Assembly: GCF_000428885.1 (NCBI RefSeq)
Contig: NZ_KE386810.1
Span: 62,001-126,000, forward strand
DNA length: 64,000 bases
Reading direction: 5' to 3'
Origin: Geothrix fermentans DSM 14018
GTDB lineage: Bacteria; Acidobacteriota; Holophagae; Holophagales; Holophagaceae
The translations under genes were made by a program, and so were the position numbers. Shown piece by piece: positions 54,737 to 64,000 of the stretch. Position 1 is the stretch's first letter. Each line of letters opens with the position of its first letter. The notes beneath the pieces are model-generated. The model was given only the letters and a program-made list of their open reading frames with translations, was not told the origin of the DNA and searched no databases.

Positions 54737-57700
54737 ATGCTGCGATCCCTGTCGCCTCTGGCTGTGCTGCTGGCCGCCGTGCCGGTCCTCGCGGCCCCCC
54801 CGGCCAAGGCCCCTGTGAGCGCCAAGGCGGCGGAGCGTGCAGAGTCGCCGCTGGCGGACCTCCCCTTCCGGAACCTGGGGCCGGCGGTCAATTCGGGCCG
54901 CGTGGGCGACATCGCCGTCGATCCGCGCAAGCCGGATACGTGGTACGTCGGCGTGGCCTCCGGCGGCGTGTGGAAGACCGTGAACGCGGGCACCACCTGG
55001 ACCCCCCTCTTCGACAAGGAGGGCTCCTTCTCCATCGGCTGTGTCACCGTGGATCCCCACGACCCGAACACCGTGTGGGTGGGCACCGGCGAGAACAACT
55101 CCCAGCGGTCCGTGGCCTATGGCGACGGCGTCTACCGCAGCCTCGACGGCGGCAAGCACTGGGAGAACATGGGGCTCAAGGCCAGCGAGCACATCGCGAA
55201 GATCCTGGTGGATCCCCGCGACGGCAAGGTGGTGTACGCCGCAGCCCAGGGTCCCCTGTGGAAGGAGGGCGGTGAGCGCGGCCTCTACAAGACCACCGAT
55301 GGCGGCAAGACCTGGAAGGCCGTGCTGACCGTGGACGTCCACACGGGCGTGACGGATGTGGTGATGGATCCCCGCAACCCTGAGGTGCTCTACGCGGCCA
55401 CCTATCAGCGGCGCCGCCACGTCTGGGGCATGCTGGATGGCGGTCCCGGCAGCGCCATCCACAAGAGCCTGGACGGCGGCCAGACCTGGACGAAGCTCAC
55501 GGAGGGCCTGCCCAAGGAGGATATGGGTCGCATCGGCCTGGCCGTGCCCCTCGGCGAGCCGGACACCGTGTACGCCACCATCGAGGCGGCCAACAAGGCC
55601 GGGGGCTTCTTCCGCAGCCTCGACGGTGGCCGCACCTGGGAGCGCCGCAACGAGCAGGTCTCCGGCAGCGCGCAGTACTACCAGGAGCTGTTCTGCGATC
55701 CGAAGGATCCGAAGCGCGTCTATTCCATGGACACCTGGATGCAGGTGACCGAGGACGGCGGCAAGACCTGGCGGCGCGTGGGCGAGACCTCCAAGCACGT
55801 GGACAACCACGCGCTGTGGATCGATCCCGCCAACACCGAGCATCTCATCGCCGGCTGCGACGGCGGGGTGTACGAAAGCCGCGACCGGGGTGCCACCTGG
55901 GAGTACAAGGCCAACCTGCCGGTCATGCAGTTCTACCGCGTGGCCGTGGACAACGCCCGGCCCTTCTACACGGTGTACGGCGGCACCCAGGACAACTACT
56001 CCCTGGGCGGGCCCAGCCGCACCCGGAACTTGCATGGCGCCGTCAACCTCGACTGGTTCGTGACCCAGGGCGGCGACGGCTTCTACAGCCAGGTGGATCC
56101 CGACGATCCCAACACGGTGTACTCCGAGAGCCAGTACGGCGGGCTGGTGCGCTACGACCGGCGGACCGGCGAGCGGGTGGAGATCCAGCCCCAGCCCGCG
56201 CCCGGCGAGGATCCCTTCCGCTGGAACTGGGACGCGCCGCTGATGCTCAGCCCCCACAACGGGAAACGCCTCTACTTCGCGGCCCAGAAGCTCTTCCGCA
56301 GCGATGACCGGGGCGACAGCTGGACCGCCGTGAGCCCCGATCTCACGCGCAAGATCGACCGCAGCCGCCTGAAGATCATGGACAAGGTGTGGAGCGTCGA
56401 TGCGGTGGCCCGGAACACGTCCACCAGCTTCTTCGGGAACATCGTCTCGCTGACGGAGAGCCCGAAGGCCGAGGGCCTGCTCTACGTGGGCACCGATGAC
56501 GGTCTGCTGCAGGTGAGCGAGGACGGCGGGAAGGCCTGGCGCAAGCTCGACCGCTTCCCCGGCGTGCCCGACCTGACCTACGTCTCCTGCCTCTCGGCGA
56601 GCCCCCACCTGGCCGGTACGGTGTACGTGGCCTTCGACAACCACAAGACCGGCGACTTCCATCCCTACCTGCTGCGCTCCAGGGACCGGGGCCGCACCTG
56701 GGAATCCATCGCCGCGGGCCTGCCCGAGCGCGGCAGCGTCTACACCGTGCGCGAGGATCCCGCCCGGGAGGGCCTGCTCTACTGCGGCACCGAGTTCGGC
56801 CTCTTCTTCAGCCTCGATGCCGGCCAGTCCTGGACGAAGTTCGCGAAACTGCCCACCATCGCCGTGAAGGACCTCGCCATCCAGGCCAGGGAGGGCGACC
56901 TGGTGGTGGCCACCTTCGGACGCGGATTCTATATCCTGGACGACCTCACGCCCCTGCGCGAGGCGAAGCCCGGGGACTTCACCGCAGAGGCCCACCTCTT
57001 CGGCCTGCGGCCCGCCCAGGCCTACATCCAGGCCGTGCCCCTCGGCGGTCCCGGGAAGTCCTTCCAGGGCGACTCGCTCTACCTCTCGCCCAACCCGCCC
57101 TTCGGCGCCGTGTTCACCTACCACGTGAAGGCCGAGCCGAAGGCGCTGGGCAAGCAGCGCCGGGAACGGGAGAAGGAGGCCGCCAAGGCCGGCCGCGATC
57201 CCGTCCTCCCGACCTGGGACGACCTGCGGGCCGAGGACCGGGAGATCTCCCCGGCGGTGGTGCTGACCATCGCGGCGGCGGACGGCCAGGTGGTGCGGCG
57301 TCTCGCGGCGAAGCCCGGGAAGGGGCTTCAGCGCGTGGCCTGGGATCTCCGCCTCCAGGATCCGGGGCCCATCCGGCTGAAGGAGCCCGCCGAGCGGGAT
57401 CCCTGGGACTACGGCGCCCGGGGCGCCCTGGCGGCCCCGGGCCGCTACCAGGCCACCCTCGCCTTCCAGGTGGATGGTGTGCTGAAGCCCGTGGCGGAGC
57501 CCGTGACCTTCGAAGTGAAACCCCTCGACGCCGACCGTCTCGCGCCGGCGCAGTGGGCGGAGTACAGCGCCTTCTGCGCCCGCATGGGCGAGATCCAGCG
57601 CCGCGCCATGGGCGCCTCTGAGCATCTGGGCGAGGCCCAGAACCGGCTCGACTTCGTGCGGAAGGCCCTCCTGGAGACGTCCGCGGCCGAGGCTGCGCTG

Positions 57701-58012
57701 CTCGACCGGGCCCGGACCCTCCACCGCGAGCTGAAGGACCTGCGCAGCCTCCTCAGCGGCGACGCCACGGTGGCCAGGTACCAGGAACCCACGGCCCCCG
57801 GCATCCTCGGGAGGGTCCGCGAGGTGACCGGCAGCGTCTGGGCCACCACCCAGCTGCCCACCGCCACCCAGCGCCAGAACCTGGCCTGGGCCGAGGAGGG
57901 TCTGAAGGGCTTCCAGGTCCGCTTCGACGCCGCCCTGGCCGCCCTCAAGGCGCTCGAGGACGCCCTGGAATCCGCCAAGGCTCCATACACGCCGGGCCGG
58001 CCCGTCCGCTAG
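54737..58012 (+). CDS. Exported sortilin (VPS10)-like BNR-repeat protein
   Basis: A 1091-residue exported protein with signal peptide (LSPLAVLLAAVPVLAA) and AGGAGG ribosome site. It has many Asp-box (BNR) beta-propeller repeats of the type SLDGGKHWENM, TTDGGKTWKAV, SLDGGQTWTKL, SLDGGRTWERR and SRDRGATWEY, spread over residues about 60-730. After the propeller lies a FlgD/beta-sandwich-like region (VAWDLRLQDPGP) and a helical C-terminus. Such proteins are common in Acidobacteria and Bacteroidetes, where they bind or degrade extracellular polymers; the role is unknown. It sits between lptC/A and lptB, interrupting that cluster. Confidence 0.88.
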   Translation: MLRSLSPLAVLLAAVPVLAAPPAKAPVSAKAAERAESPLADLPFRNLGPAVNSGRVGDIAVDPRKPDTWYVGVASGGVWKTVNAGTTWTPLFDKEGSFSIGCVTVDPHDPNTVWVGTGENNSQRSVAYGDGVYRSLDGGKHWENMGLKASEHIAKILVDPRDGKVVYAAAQGPLWKEGGERGLYKTTDGGKTWKAVLTVDVHTGVTDVVMDPRNPEVLYAATYQRRRHVWGMLDGGPGSAIHKSLDGGQTWTKLTEGLPKEDMGRIGLAVPLGEPDTVYATIEAANKAGGFFRSLDGGRTWERRNEQVSGSAQYYQELFCDPKDPKRVYSMDTWMQVTEDGGKTWRRVGETSKHVDNHALWIDPANTEHLIAGCDGGVYESRDRGATWEYKANLPVMQFYRVAVDNARPFYTVYGGTQDNYSLGGPSRTRNLHGAVNLDWFVTQGGDGFYSQVDPDDPNTVYSESQYGGLVRYDRRTGERVEIQPQPAPGEDPFRWNWDAPLMLSPHNGKRLYFAAQKLFRSDDRGDSWTAVSPDLTRKIDRSRLKIMDKVWSVDAVARNTSTSFFGNIVSLTESPKAEGLLYVGTDDGLLQVSEDGGKAWRKLDRFPGVPDLTYVSCLSASPHLAGTVYVAFDNHKTGDFHPYLLRSRDRGRTWESIAAGLPERGSVYTVREDPAREGLLYCGTEFGLFFSLDAGQSWTKFAKLPTIAVKDLAIQAREGDLVVATFGRGFYILDDLTPLREAKPGDFTAEAHLFGLRPAQAYIQAVPLGGPGKSFQGDSLYLSPNPPFGAVFTYHVKAEPKALGKQRREREKEAAKAGRDPVLPTWDDLRAEDREISPAVVLTIAAADGQVVRRLAAKPGKGLQRVAWDLRLQDPGPIRLKEPAERDPWDYGARGALAAPGRYQATLAFQVDGVLKPVAEPVTFEVKPLDADRLAPAQWAEYSAFCARMGEIQRRAMGASEHLGEAQNRLDFVRKALLETSAAEAALLDRARTLHRELKDLRSLLSGDATVARYQEPTAPGILGRVREVTGSVWATTQLPTATQRQNLAWAEEGLKGFQVRFDAALAALKALEDALESAKAPYTPGRPVR

Positions 58013-58086
58013 GTTTTTTGCGCGCGCGCCGGCCACGGCGTGCGCTGCCGGGGCCACCAGCCGGGGCAGTATGTTCTGATAGAGCC

Positions 58087-58827
58087 ATGATGGAACGCAC
58101 CACCCCCTGCCTTGAGGCCGTGAACCTCCAGAAGCGCTATGGCGACCGCACCGTGGTGCGGGACGTGAGCCTCTGCGTGGGCATGGGCGAGGTGGTGGGG
58201 CTGCTGGGTCCCAACGGCGCAGGCAAGACCACGACGTTCTACATGGTGGTGGGCGTGGAGGCGCCGGATGAGGGGGACATCCGCTGGCTGGGCCAGGAGG
58301 TGACGGCGCTTCCCATGCACCGCCGAGCGCGGCTGGGCATCGGCTACCTGGCCCAGGAATCCAGCGTGTTCCGTGGCCTTACCGTGTGGGAAAATCTGAT
58401 GGCGCTGGCTGAATTGCAGCCCATTCCGAAGGCGGAGCAGAAAGACCGCTGCGAGCGCCTTCTGGCCGATTTTCACCTGGGCAAGGTGCGCGACACGCTG
58501 GGCATGAGCCTCTCTGGCGGCGAGCGGCGGCGCTGCGAGTTGGCGCGGGCCCTCGTGACCGAGCCCCGGATCATGCTCCTGGACGAGCCCTTCGCCGGCG
58601 TGGATCCCAAGTCCGTGCTGGAGATCCAGGGCCTCATCGCCGACCTCACGGCGCGAGGCATCGGCGTGCTGATCACCGATCACAACGTCCGCGAGACCTT
58701 GCAGATCGCGGACCGGGCTTATATCTTGGCGGACGGGATGATCATGAAACACGGCCTGCCCAGCGAGATTGCAGAGGATCCGGACATCCGCCGGGTCTAC
58801 CTGGGCGACCGGTTCAGGTTGGACTGA
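58087..58827 (+). CDS. lptB: LPS export ABC transporter ATP-binding protein LptB
   Basis: A 246-residue ATPase that powers LPS extraction from the inner membrane with LptF/G (not in window). Walker A GPNGAGKTTTFYM, Q-loop LAQESSVFRGLTV, signature LSGGERRRCELARAL, Walker B IMLLDEPFAGVDP, and the switch ITDHNVRETL all match LptB. ATG 58087 (or 58090). It overlaps rpoN by one base (TGATG), the classic lptB-rpoN arrangement, which confirms the assignment. Confidence 0.95.
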   Translation: MMERTTPCLEAVNLQKRYGDRTVVRDVSLCVGMGEVVGLLGPNGAGKTTTFYMVVGVEAPDEGDIRWLGQEVTALPMHRRARLGIGYLAQESSVFRGLTVWENLMALAELQPIPKAEQKDRCERLLADFHLGKVRDTLGMSLSGGERRRCELARALVTEPRIMLLDEPFAGVDPKSVLEIQGLIADLTARGIGVLITDHNVRETLQIADRAYILADGMIMKHGLPSEIAEDPDIRRVYLGDRFRLD

Positions 58828-60395
58828 TGGCCGCCGGTCCCTTCCTTTCCCAGCGCCTGGCCCAGAGCCAGACCCTCGCGCTCACCCCTGCCATGCAGCT
58901 GAAGCTCAAGCTGTGGCAGATGAACCTTCAGGAGTTGTCGGAAACCATCGAGCACGAGCTGGAGGACAACCCTCTGCTGGAGCTGGCCGACGACGGCGAC
59001 GAGGTGCCGACCCTGGAGGCCATCGAGGAGGGGCGTGATTCGGACGTGGCCGAGGCCTCCCCCGACCAGGCCGCCGAGGGCGTGGAACTGCCCGAGGGGG
59101 TGGACACCATGGATCTGGGACCGATCCTGGATGCGGCGGGCGAGATGAACCCCGAAAGCGATCTGGAGAAGTTCACGGAGGAGGGGGTGGCCCAGGTCCA
59201 AGAGACCGAACTGGGCGCTGAGAACAGTTGGGACCAGGAGCTGCCCCGTACCAGCAACCTGCCCGAGGAGGACCGCCTCTCCTGGGAGGATCGCCTCAGC
59301 GCCTACGAGTCCCTCCAGGACCACCTGGTAGGCCAGCTCTACGAGACCCTGGAGCACGAGGATCCCCGGGCCGCCCTGGTGGAGCGCCTCATCGACCGCC
59401 TCGATCCCAAGGGCTTCCTGCGGCTGGATCCCGACCAGCCCTCTGCGGAGGCGACGCCCGCGCTTTTGGCGGCGGACCTGGGGGTGGCCGAGGAGGCCCT
59501 GCGCGAGGCCCTGGATGTCCTGCAGGAATTCGATCCCTCGGGCATCGGCTGCTTCACCGTGCAGGAGAGCCTGCTGCTCCAGCTCCGCCATGCCGGCGCC
59601 GAGCCCGACGACCTGGCCGTGCGGATCATCCATGACCACTCGGCCCTGCTGGCCCAGCGCGACAGTGCCAAGCTGCGCCGCGCCCTCGGCTGCACCGAGG
59701 CCGAGCTGGGCGTGGCCATGGACCAGCTCAAGCACCTCAATCCCTCGCCGGGACGGGCCTTCGATCCCGAGGGCGAGCGGGTGGTGAAGCCCGATGTGGT
59801 GGTGCTCAAGGGCGAGGACGGCAACTGGAAGATCTACCTCAACGACGAGGGCCTGCCCCGGCTCAAGGTGAACGGTGACTACCAGCGCTTCCTGGCCTCC
59901 AGCGACGCCAAGGCCGACAAGGACTTCATCCGTGAGCGCTTCCGCAGCGCCCGGGACTTCATCCGCGGCGTGGAGGACCGGAACCGCACCGTGCTGCGGG
60001 TCTCCGCGCAGATCGTGGAGCTCCAGAAGGACTTCCTGGAGCACGGCATCGAGCGCCTGCGCCCCATGGTGCTGCGCGACGTGGCCGAGGCCACCGGCTT
60101 CCACGAGAGCACCATCAGCCGCGTGGTGAAGGCCAAGACCATCCACACGCCCCAGGGGCTCTACGACCTGAACTACTTCTTCTCGGCGCGTCCCAAGGAT
60201 TCGGACGTGTCTGCCACCGTGGTCAAGCACCGCATCAAGGCGTTTGTGCAGGCCGAGGACCCTGCCAAGCCGCTGTCCGACGAGGCCATCGCCGGCCTGC
60301 TCGAGCGGGACGGCATCAAGGTGGCCCGGAGGACGGTAAACAAGTACCGCGAGGAGCTCAAGATCCCTCCCGCCTCCCAGCGCCGGCGCCGCTGA
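58827..60395 (+). CDS. rpoN: RNA polymerase sigma-54 factor
   Basis: A 522-residue sigma-54. Region I is Gln/Leu-rich (AQSQTLALTPAMQLKLKLWQ, NLQELSETIEHELEDNPLLE), the acidic region II follows, then the core-binding region, the helix-turn-helix (HESTISRVVKAKTIHTPQGL), and the C-terminal RpoN box ARRTVNKYREELKIPPASQR. Sigma-54 needs enhancer-binding activators, none of which are in the window. Coupled to lptB and followed by hpf. Confidence 0.95.
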   Translation: MAAGPFLSQRLAQSQTLALTPAMQLKLKLWQMNLQELSETIEHELEDNPLLELADDGDEVPTLEAIEEGRDSDVAEASPDQAAEGVELPEGVDTMDLGPILDAAGEMNPESDLEKFTEEGVAQVQETELGAENSWDQELPRTSNLPEEDRLSWEDRLSAYESLQDHLVGQLYETLEHEDPRAALVERLIDRLDPKGFLRLDPDQPSAEATPALLAADLGVAEEALREALDVLQEFDPSGIGCFTVQESLLLQLRHAGAEPDDLAVRIIHDHSALLAQRDSAKLRRALGCTEAELGVAMDQLKHLNPSPGRAFDPEGERVVKPDVVVLKGEDGNWKIYLNDEGLPRLKVNGDYQRFLASSDAKADKDFIRERFRSARDFIRGVEDRNRTVLRVSAQIVELQKDFLEHGIERLRPMVLRDVAEATGFHESTISRVVKAKTIHTPQGLYDLNYFFSARPKDSDVSATVVKHRIKAFVQAEDPAKPLSDEAIAGLLERDGIKVARRTVNKYREELKIPPASQRRRR

Positions 60396-60468
60396 CAAGG
60401 GTTGAGGCCCCTTCCAGGCGCTGCATCCAAGGATTTCCGGGCCGCCCGGCCCCTTTCAGGAGTGTCCC

Positions 60469-60792
60469 ATGAAGGTCCACTACACCGGCCGCCACGTGGA
60501 GCTCACCGAGCCCCTGAAGCAGTTCACCAAGGAGCGGCTGGACAAGATGGCCACCTACCTGGACGACATCATCGACGTCCACGTGATCCTCGCCGTGGAG
60601 AAGCACCGGCATGCGGCGGAGATCACCCTGAAGACCCGAGCCAGCGCCTTCGTGGCGTCCGCGACCACGGACGACATGTACACGAGCATCACCCAGGCCA
60701 TCGAAAAGCTGGACGTCCAGGCCCACAAGCTCCAGGGCAAGCGCAATACCCGGGGGCATGAGACTGTCCGGACAGGAGTTGCCGAGGAATAG
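60469..60792 (+). CDS. hpf: Ribosome hibernation promoting factor, short form
   Basis: A 107-residue HPF/YfiA-family protein that binds the small ribosomal subunit in stationary phase: VHYTGRHVELTEPLKQFTKE at the start, the VHVILAVEKHRHAAEITLK strand, and the DDMYTSITQAIEKLDVQAHK helix. The C-terminal dimerisation domain of long HPF is missing, as in the short type. Position after rpoN is conserved in many bacteria. A terminator follows. Confidence 0.94.
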   Translation: MKVHYTGRHVELTEPLKQFTKERLDKMATYLDDIIDVHVILAVEKHRHAAEITLKTRASAFVASATTDDMYTSITQAIEKLDVQAHKLQGKRNTRGHETVRTGVAEE

Positions 60793-60816
60793 CCCCGAAA
60801 CCCCTGGTTTCGAGTA

Positions 60817-60845
60817 AACGCGGCCCCGCCTGGCGGGGCCGCGTT
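60817..60845 (+). terminator. Rho-independent terminator after hpf
   Basis: AACGCGGCCCCGCC (60817-60830) pairs with GGCGGGGCCGCGTT (60832-60845), followed by ATT. A smaller hairpin CGAAACC/GGTTTCG lies just before (60796-60812). Confidence 0.8.
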
Positions 60846-60868
60846 ATTCTAGATGGCTGGAGCCTCAC

Positions 60869-61033
60869 ATGCCCGATCCCACCCATCTCTACGCCCCGAA
60901 GAACACCACCGAGCCCACCCAGATCTGCGAGAAGTGCCGAAATCCCTACACGCTGGAGCACTTCCAGCACGGCATCGAAGGCCAGGAGTGCATCTGCCGC
61001 CGCTGCCTCCGGGTGATGGGGTACAAGGTATAG
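60869..61033 (+). CDS. 54-residue zinc-ribbon protein upstream of mqnC
   Basis: A short gene: MPDPTHLYAPKNTTEPTQIC then a CEKC ... CICRRC pair, ending with GYKV and TAG at 61033. Two CxxC-type pairs (CEKC and CRRC) would bind one zinc. TGGAG lies six bases before the ATG. Codon bias is GC-rich at third positions. It ends two bases before mqnC, so the two are co-transcribed. No named family was recognised. Confidence 0.6.
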   Translation: MPDPTHLYAPKNTTEPTQICEKCRNPYTLEHFQHGIEGQECICRRCLRVMGYKV

Positions 61034-61035
61034 AC

Positions 61036-62136
61036 ATGCTGAAGGCCCTCGATCACCCCGAGGCGATCCTGGAGGGCGTCCTCCAGGGCCGCCGTGTCTC
61101 CGCCGCCGAGGCCCTGGCGCTCCTGGAGCGGGCTGAGCTGCCTGACCTGGCCGTGGCCGCCACCGCGGCCCGGGACTGCCACAACGATCCCCGGCGCGTG
61201 AGCTACGTCATCGACCGGAACGTGAACTACACGGACGTCTGCAACGTCTACTGCACCTTCTGTGCCTTCTACCACAAGCCCGGCGACAGCCGCGGCTACG
61301 TGCTCACCAAGGAGCAGCTCAAGCAGAAGGCAGAGGAGACCCAGGCCATCGGCGGCACGGGCTTCCTGCTCCAGGGCGGCGTGAACCCGGACCTGCCCTG
61401 GGACTACTACCTGGACCTGGTTCGCTACCTCCACCACGACTTGGGCATTTGGGTCCACGGGTTCTCGCCCGTGGAGATCCAGATGATGGCCAAGCTCAGC
61501 GGCCAGACCCTGCGCAAGACCATCTCGGACCTGCGGGACGCGGGCCTCGGCTCCATCCCCGGGGGCGGCGCCGAGATCCTGGTGGACCGCATCCGCAAGA
61601 AGATCGCGCCACTCAAGGGCGGCCGCGAGAAGTGGCTGGAAGTGATGGAAGCCGCCCACGAGGAGGGCGTGAAGACCACGGGCACCATGATGTTCGGCAT
61701 CACGGAGACCCTGGCCGAGCGCATCGAGCACCTGGAGGCTCTGCGTGACCAGCAGGACCGGGCCCTGGCTCGGAACAATGGCGGCGGCTACACCGCCTTC
61801 GCCGCCTGGCCCTTCCAGAGCGGCCACACGCCCTGGGAGGGCAAGGTGCCCAAGCCCACGGACGTGGAGTACCTGCGCACCATCGCCGTGGCGCGCATCT
61901 TCCTCGACAACTTCGCGCACGTCCAGAGCAGCTGGGTCACCATGGGCCGCAAGACCGGGCAGCTGGCCCTGCACTACGGCTGCGACGACATGGGCAGCCT
62001 CATGCTCGAGGAGAACGTCGTCAGCGCCGCGGGCACCTGCTACAGCGTGAACAAGGATGAGATGACCCGCATGATCCGCTCCGCCGGCTACGAGCCCTGG
62101 CAGCGGGACAACATCTACGGCGAGATCCAGGGCTGA
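61036..62136 (+). CDS. mqnC: Dehypoxanthine futalosine cyclase
   Basis: A 366-residue radical-SAM enzyme of the futalosine route to menaquinone, cyclising dehypoxanthine futalosine. The iron-sulphur motif is [11 protein letters not shown] (CX3CX2C) and the rest follows Mqn[44 protein letters not shown] and a [16 protein letters not shown] stretch. AAGG lies a few bases before the ATG. The neighbouring mqn genes are not in the window. Confidence 0.93.
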   Translation: MLKALDHPEAILEGVLQGRRVSAAEALALLERAELPDLAVAATAARDCHNDPRRVSYVIDRNVNYTDVCNVYCTFCAFYHKPGDSRGYVLTKEQLKQKAEETQAIGGTGFLLQGGVNPDLPWDYYLDLVRYLHHDLGIWVHGFSPVEIQMMAKLSGQTLRKTISDLRDAGLGSIPGGGAEILVDRIRKKIAPLKGGREKWLEVMEAAHEEGVKTTGTMMFGITETLAERIEHLEALRDQQDRALARNNGGGYTAFAAWPFQSGHTPWEGKVPKPTDVEYLRTIAVARIFLDNFAHVQSSWVTMGRKTGQLALHYGCDDMGSLMLEENVVSAAGTCYSVNKDEMTRMIRSAGYEPWQRDNIYGEIQG

Positions 62137-62173
62137 CCGGGTTCTCTCCGCCACACCTCCCCGGAGTCCAGCC

Positions 62174-64000
62174 ATGCCCGTCTACCGCTCCCGCACCTCG
62201 ACCCACGGCCGCAACATGGCGGGGGCGCGCGCGCTCTGGCGGGCGACTGGCGTCCAGGAAGGCGACTTCGGCAAGCCCATCATCGCCGTCGTCAATTCCT
62301 TCACGCAGTTCGTGCCGGGGCACGTGCACCTGAAGGACCTGGGCCAGCTGGTGGCGCGCGAGATCGAGGCGGCCGGCGGCCTCGCCAAGGAGTTCAGCAC
62401 CATCGCCATCGACGACGGCATCGCCATGGGCCATGACGGCATGCTCTACTCGCTGCCCTCGCGGGATCTCATCGCCGACTCCGTCGAGTACATGGTCAAC
62501 GCGCACTGCGCCGACGCCATGGTGTGCATCTCGAACTGCGACAAGATCACGCCGGGGATGCTGATGGCCGCCCTGCGCATCAACATCCCGACCATCTTCG
62601 TGTCCGGCGGGCCCATGGAGGCCGGCAAGGTGCAGTGGCAGGGCGAGACCATCGCCGTGGACCTCATCGACGCCATGATCAAGGCCGGCGACAGCAAAGT
62701 GTCGGATGCCGAGGTCGAGAGCTTCGAGCGCTCCGCCTGCCCCACCTGCGGCTCCTGCTCGGGCATGTTCACCGCCAACTCCATGAACTGCCTCACGGAG
62801 GCCCTCGGCCTGTCGCTGCCCGGCAACGGCACCCTCGTCGCCACCCACGCCGACCGCCGGGACCTGTTCCTCCAGGCCGGCCGCGGCATCGTCGAGCTCT
62901 GCCGGCGCTGGTACCAGGACGGCGACGCCTCGGCGCTGCCGCGGGGCATCGCCACCCGCGAGGCCTTCGAGAACGCCATGGCCCTCGATGTGGCCATGGG
63001 CGGCTCGACGAACACCGTGCTCCACCTGCTGGCGGCCGCCCAGGAGGCGGGCGTGGACTTCACCATGGCGGACATCGACCGGGTCTCCCGCCGCGTGCCC
63101 TGCCTGGCCAAGGTGGCTCCGGCCACCCAGCAGTACCACGTGGAGGACGTGCACCGCGCCGGTGGCGTCCTGGGCATCCTCGCCGAACTGGATCGCGCGG
63201 GCCTGCTCCACCGCGAGGCCGCGACGGTGCATGCACCCACGCTGGGGAAGGCCATCGAGTCCTGGGACGTGGTCCGGGGCGACCGGGCCGTGCTCGACTT
63301 CTTCCGCGCCGCGCCGGGCGGCGTGCCGACCCAGGAAGCCTTCTCCCAGGACCGCCGCTTCCCGGAGCTCGACCTGGACCGCGAGCGCGGCTGCATCCGC
63401 GATGCCGCCCACGCCTACACCCGCGAAGGCGGCCTGGCGGTGCTCCACGGCAACATCGCCACGGACGGCTGCATCGTCAAGACCGCCGGCGTGGATGAGA
63501 GCATCTGGAGATTCTCCGGCCGCGCCCGGGTCTTCGAAAGCCAGGAGGAGGCGGTCGGCGGCATCCTCGGCGGTCAGGTCGTGGCGGGCGATGTGGTCGT
63601 CATCCGCTACGAGGGCCCCAAGGGCGGGCCGGGCATGCAGGAGATGCTCTACCCGACCTCGTTCCTGAAGTCCAAGGACCTGGGCAAGGCCTGCGCCCTC
63701 CTGACCGATGGCCGCTTTTCGGGCGGGACCTCGGGGCTGTCCATCGGCCACGTCTCGCCGGAGGCCGCCGACGGCGGTGCCATCGGGCTGGTGGAGGACG
63801 GCGACACCATCGAGATCGACATCCCCGCCCGCAGCATCCGCCTGGCCGTGAGCGACGACGAGATGGCGCGCCGGGGGGCTGCCATGGAGGCCCGGGGCGA
63901 CATGGCTTGGCAGCCGGTGAAGCGGAAGCGCCAGGTGTCGGCGGCCCTCCAGGCCTATGCGCTGATGGCGACCTCTGCGGACCGCGGCGCCGTGCGCGAC
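62174..64000 (+). CDS. ilvD: Dihydroxy-acid dehydratase, 3' end missing
   Basis: 609 codons are open to the end of the window without a stop. The protein forms branched-chain keto acids in valine and isoleucine synthesis. Features: [52 protein letters not shown] (Fe-S Cys), [20 protein letters not shown] (Fe-S Cys), [14 protein letters not shown], and the Fe-S-enzyme-typical [21 protein letters not shown]. coli IlvD is 616 residues, so only a few residues are missing. Confidence 0.94.
   Translation, partial: MPVYRSRTSTHGRNMAGARALWRATGVQEGDFGKPIIAVVNSFTQFVPGHVHLKDLGQLVAREIEAAGGLAKEFSTIAIDDGIAMGHDGMLYSLPSRDLIADSVEYMVNAHCADAMVCISNCDKITPGMLMAALRINIPTIFVSGGPMEAGKVQWQGETIAVDLIDAMIKAGDSKVSDAEVESFERSACPTCGSCSGMFTANSMNCLTEALGLSLPGNGTLVATHADRRDLFLQAGRGIVELCRRWYQDGDASALPRGIATREAFENAMALDVAMGGSTNTVLHLLAAAQEAGVDFTMADIDRVSRRVPCLAKVAPATQQYHVEDVHRAGGVLGILAELDRAGLLHREAATVHAPTLGKAIESWDVVRGDRAVLDFFRAAPGGVPTQEAFSQDRRFPELDLDRERGCIRDAAHAYTREGGLAVLHGNIATDGCIVKTAGVDESIWRFSGRARVFESQEEAVGGILGGQVVAGDVVVIRYEGPKGGPGMQEMLYPTSFLKSKDLGKACALLTDGRFSGGTSGLSIGHVSPEAADGGAIGLVEDGDTIEIDIPARSIRLAVSDDEMARRGAAMEARGDMAWQPVKRKRQVSAALQAYALMATSADRGAVRD

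Noticed and set aside
54725-58057. An 1110-residue open frame antisense to the sortilin-like gene
   Set aside because: Shadow of a real gene; composition is dominated by Gly, Ala, Val and His with no motif.

Overview
The window is about 64 kb of chromosomal DNA with high GC (by eye near 70%). The gene mix suggests an anaerobic or facultative, menaquinone-using, Gram-negative-type bacterium of the Acidobacteriota, and a Geothrix/Holophaga-like relative is my best guess. The supporting genes are System II cytochrome c maturation (ccsA/resB), two 11-haem cytochromes fused to b-type membrane domains with small c-type cytochromes around them, the futalosine menaquinone gene mqnC, and an lpt-rpoN-hpf cluster implying an outer membrane. 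The taxonomic call is inference, because there is no rRNA or other marker gene here. No tRNA, rRNA, CRISPR array, prophage or insertion sequence was seen. Layout: (1) 1-9.4 kb is housekeeping: an exported small protein, the ccsA-resB-lipoprotein operon, phhAB (phenylalanine hydroxylase and pterin dehydratase), a TrmH-type RNA methylase, a thioredoxin-like protein, a zinc alcohol dehydrogenase and a small exported protein. (2) 9.4-17.5 kb holds a ToxR/CadC-type regulator, several small proteins, a frameshifted membrane gene, pyrC, a lower-GC HNH endonuclease with an SRA-like domain framed by short inverted repeats, guaB, an orphan peptide-type ABC ATPase and a DUF465 protein. (3) 17.5-19 kb has a nested inverted-repeat non-coding element and hutI. 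(4) 19.1-30.4 kb is a tightly overlapping operon built around a 1585-residue bacterial alpha-2-macroglobulin. Its partners resemble the E. coli yfa / Pseudomonas mag genes, with a penicillin-binding-like protein, a protein joining an HELTH metallopeptidase-like region to a SpoIID-like domain, and a GIY-YIG protein. (5) 30.4-38.8 kb is mixed: an Arg-rich exported protein, rpe, a ParB-like orphan, a YtcJ-type amidohydrolase, a GGDEF/EAL protein and a methylmalonyl-CoA mutase large subunit. (6) 38.9-43.8 kb is the cytochrome locus: a monohaem small protein, two CbcL-like fused b/c cytochromes and a dihaem small protein, with a CRP-type palindrome upstream. (7) 43.8-50.2 kb on the minus strand runs coaE-tldD (fused in one reading frame), a macro-domain gene, pmbA/tldE, a methyltransferase and a phosphohexomutase. 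(8) 50.3-60.8 kb on the plus strand holds accA, recJ, an LptC/LptA-like protein, a sortilin-like exported protein, lptB, rpoN and hpf. (9) 60.8-64 kb holds a 54-residue zinc-ribbon protein, mqnC, and ilvD running off the window end. The genes most likely to act together are ccsA/resB with the multihaem cytochromes and mqnC (maturation, electron-transfer proteins, quinone), the macroglobulin operon (periplasmic protease trapping with possible cell-wall functions), and lptC/A-lptB (LPS export). The strongest candidates for something unusual are the macroglobulin operon with its retained thioester motif, the coaE-tldD fusion, the paired 11-haem cytochromes, and the SRA-HNH cassette.
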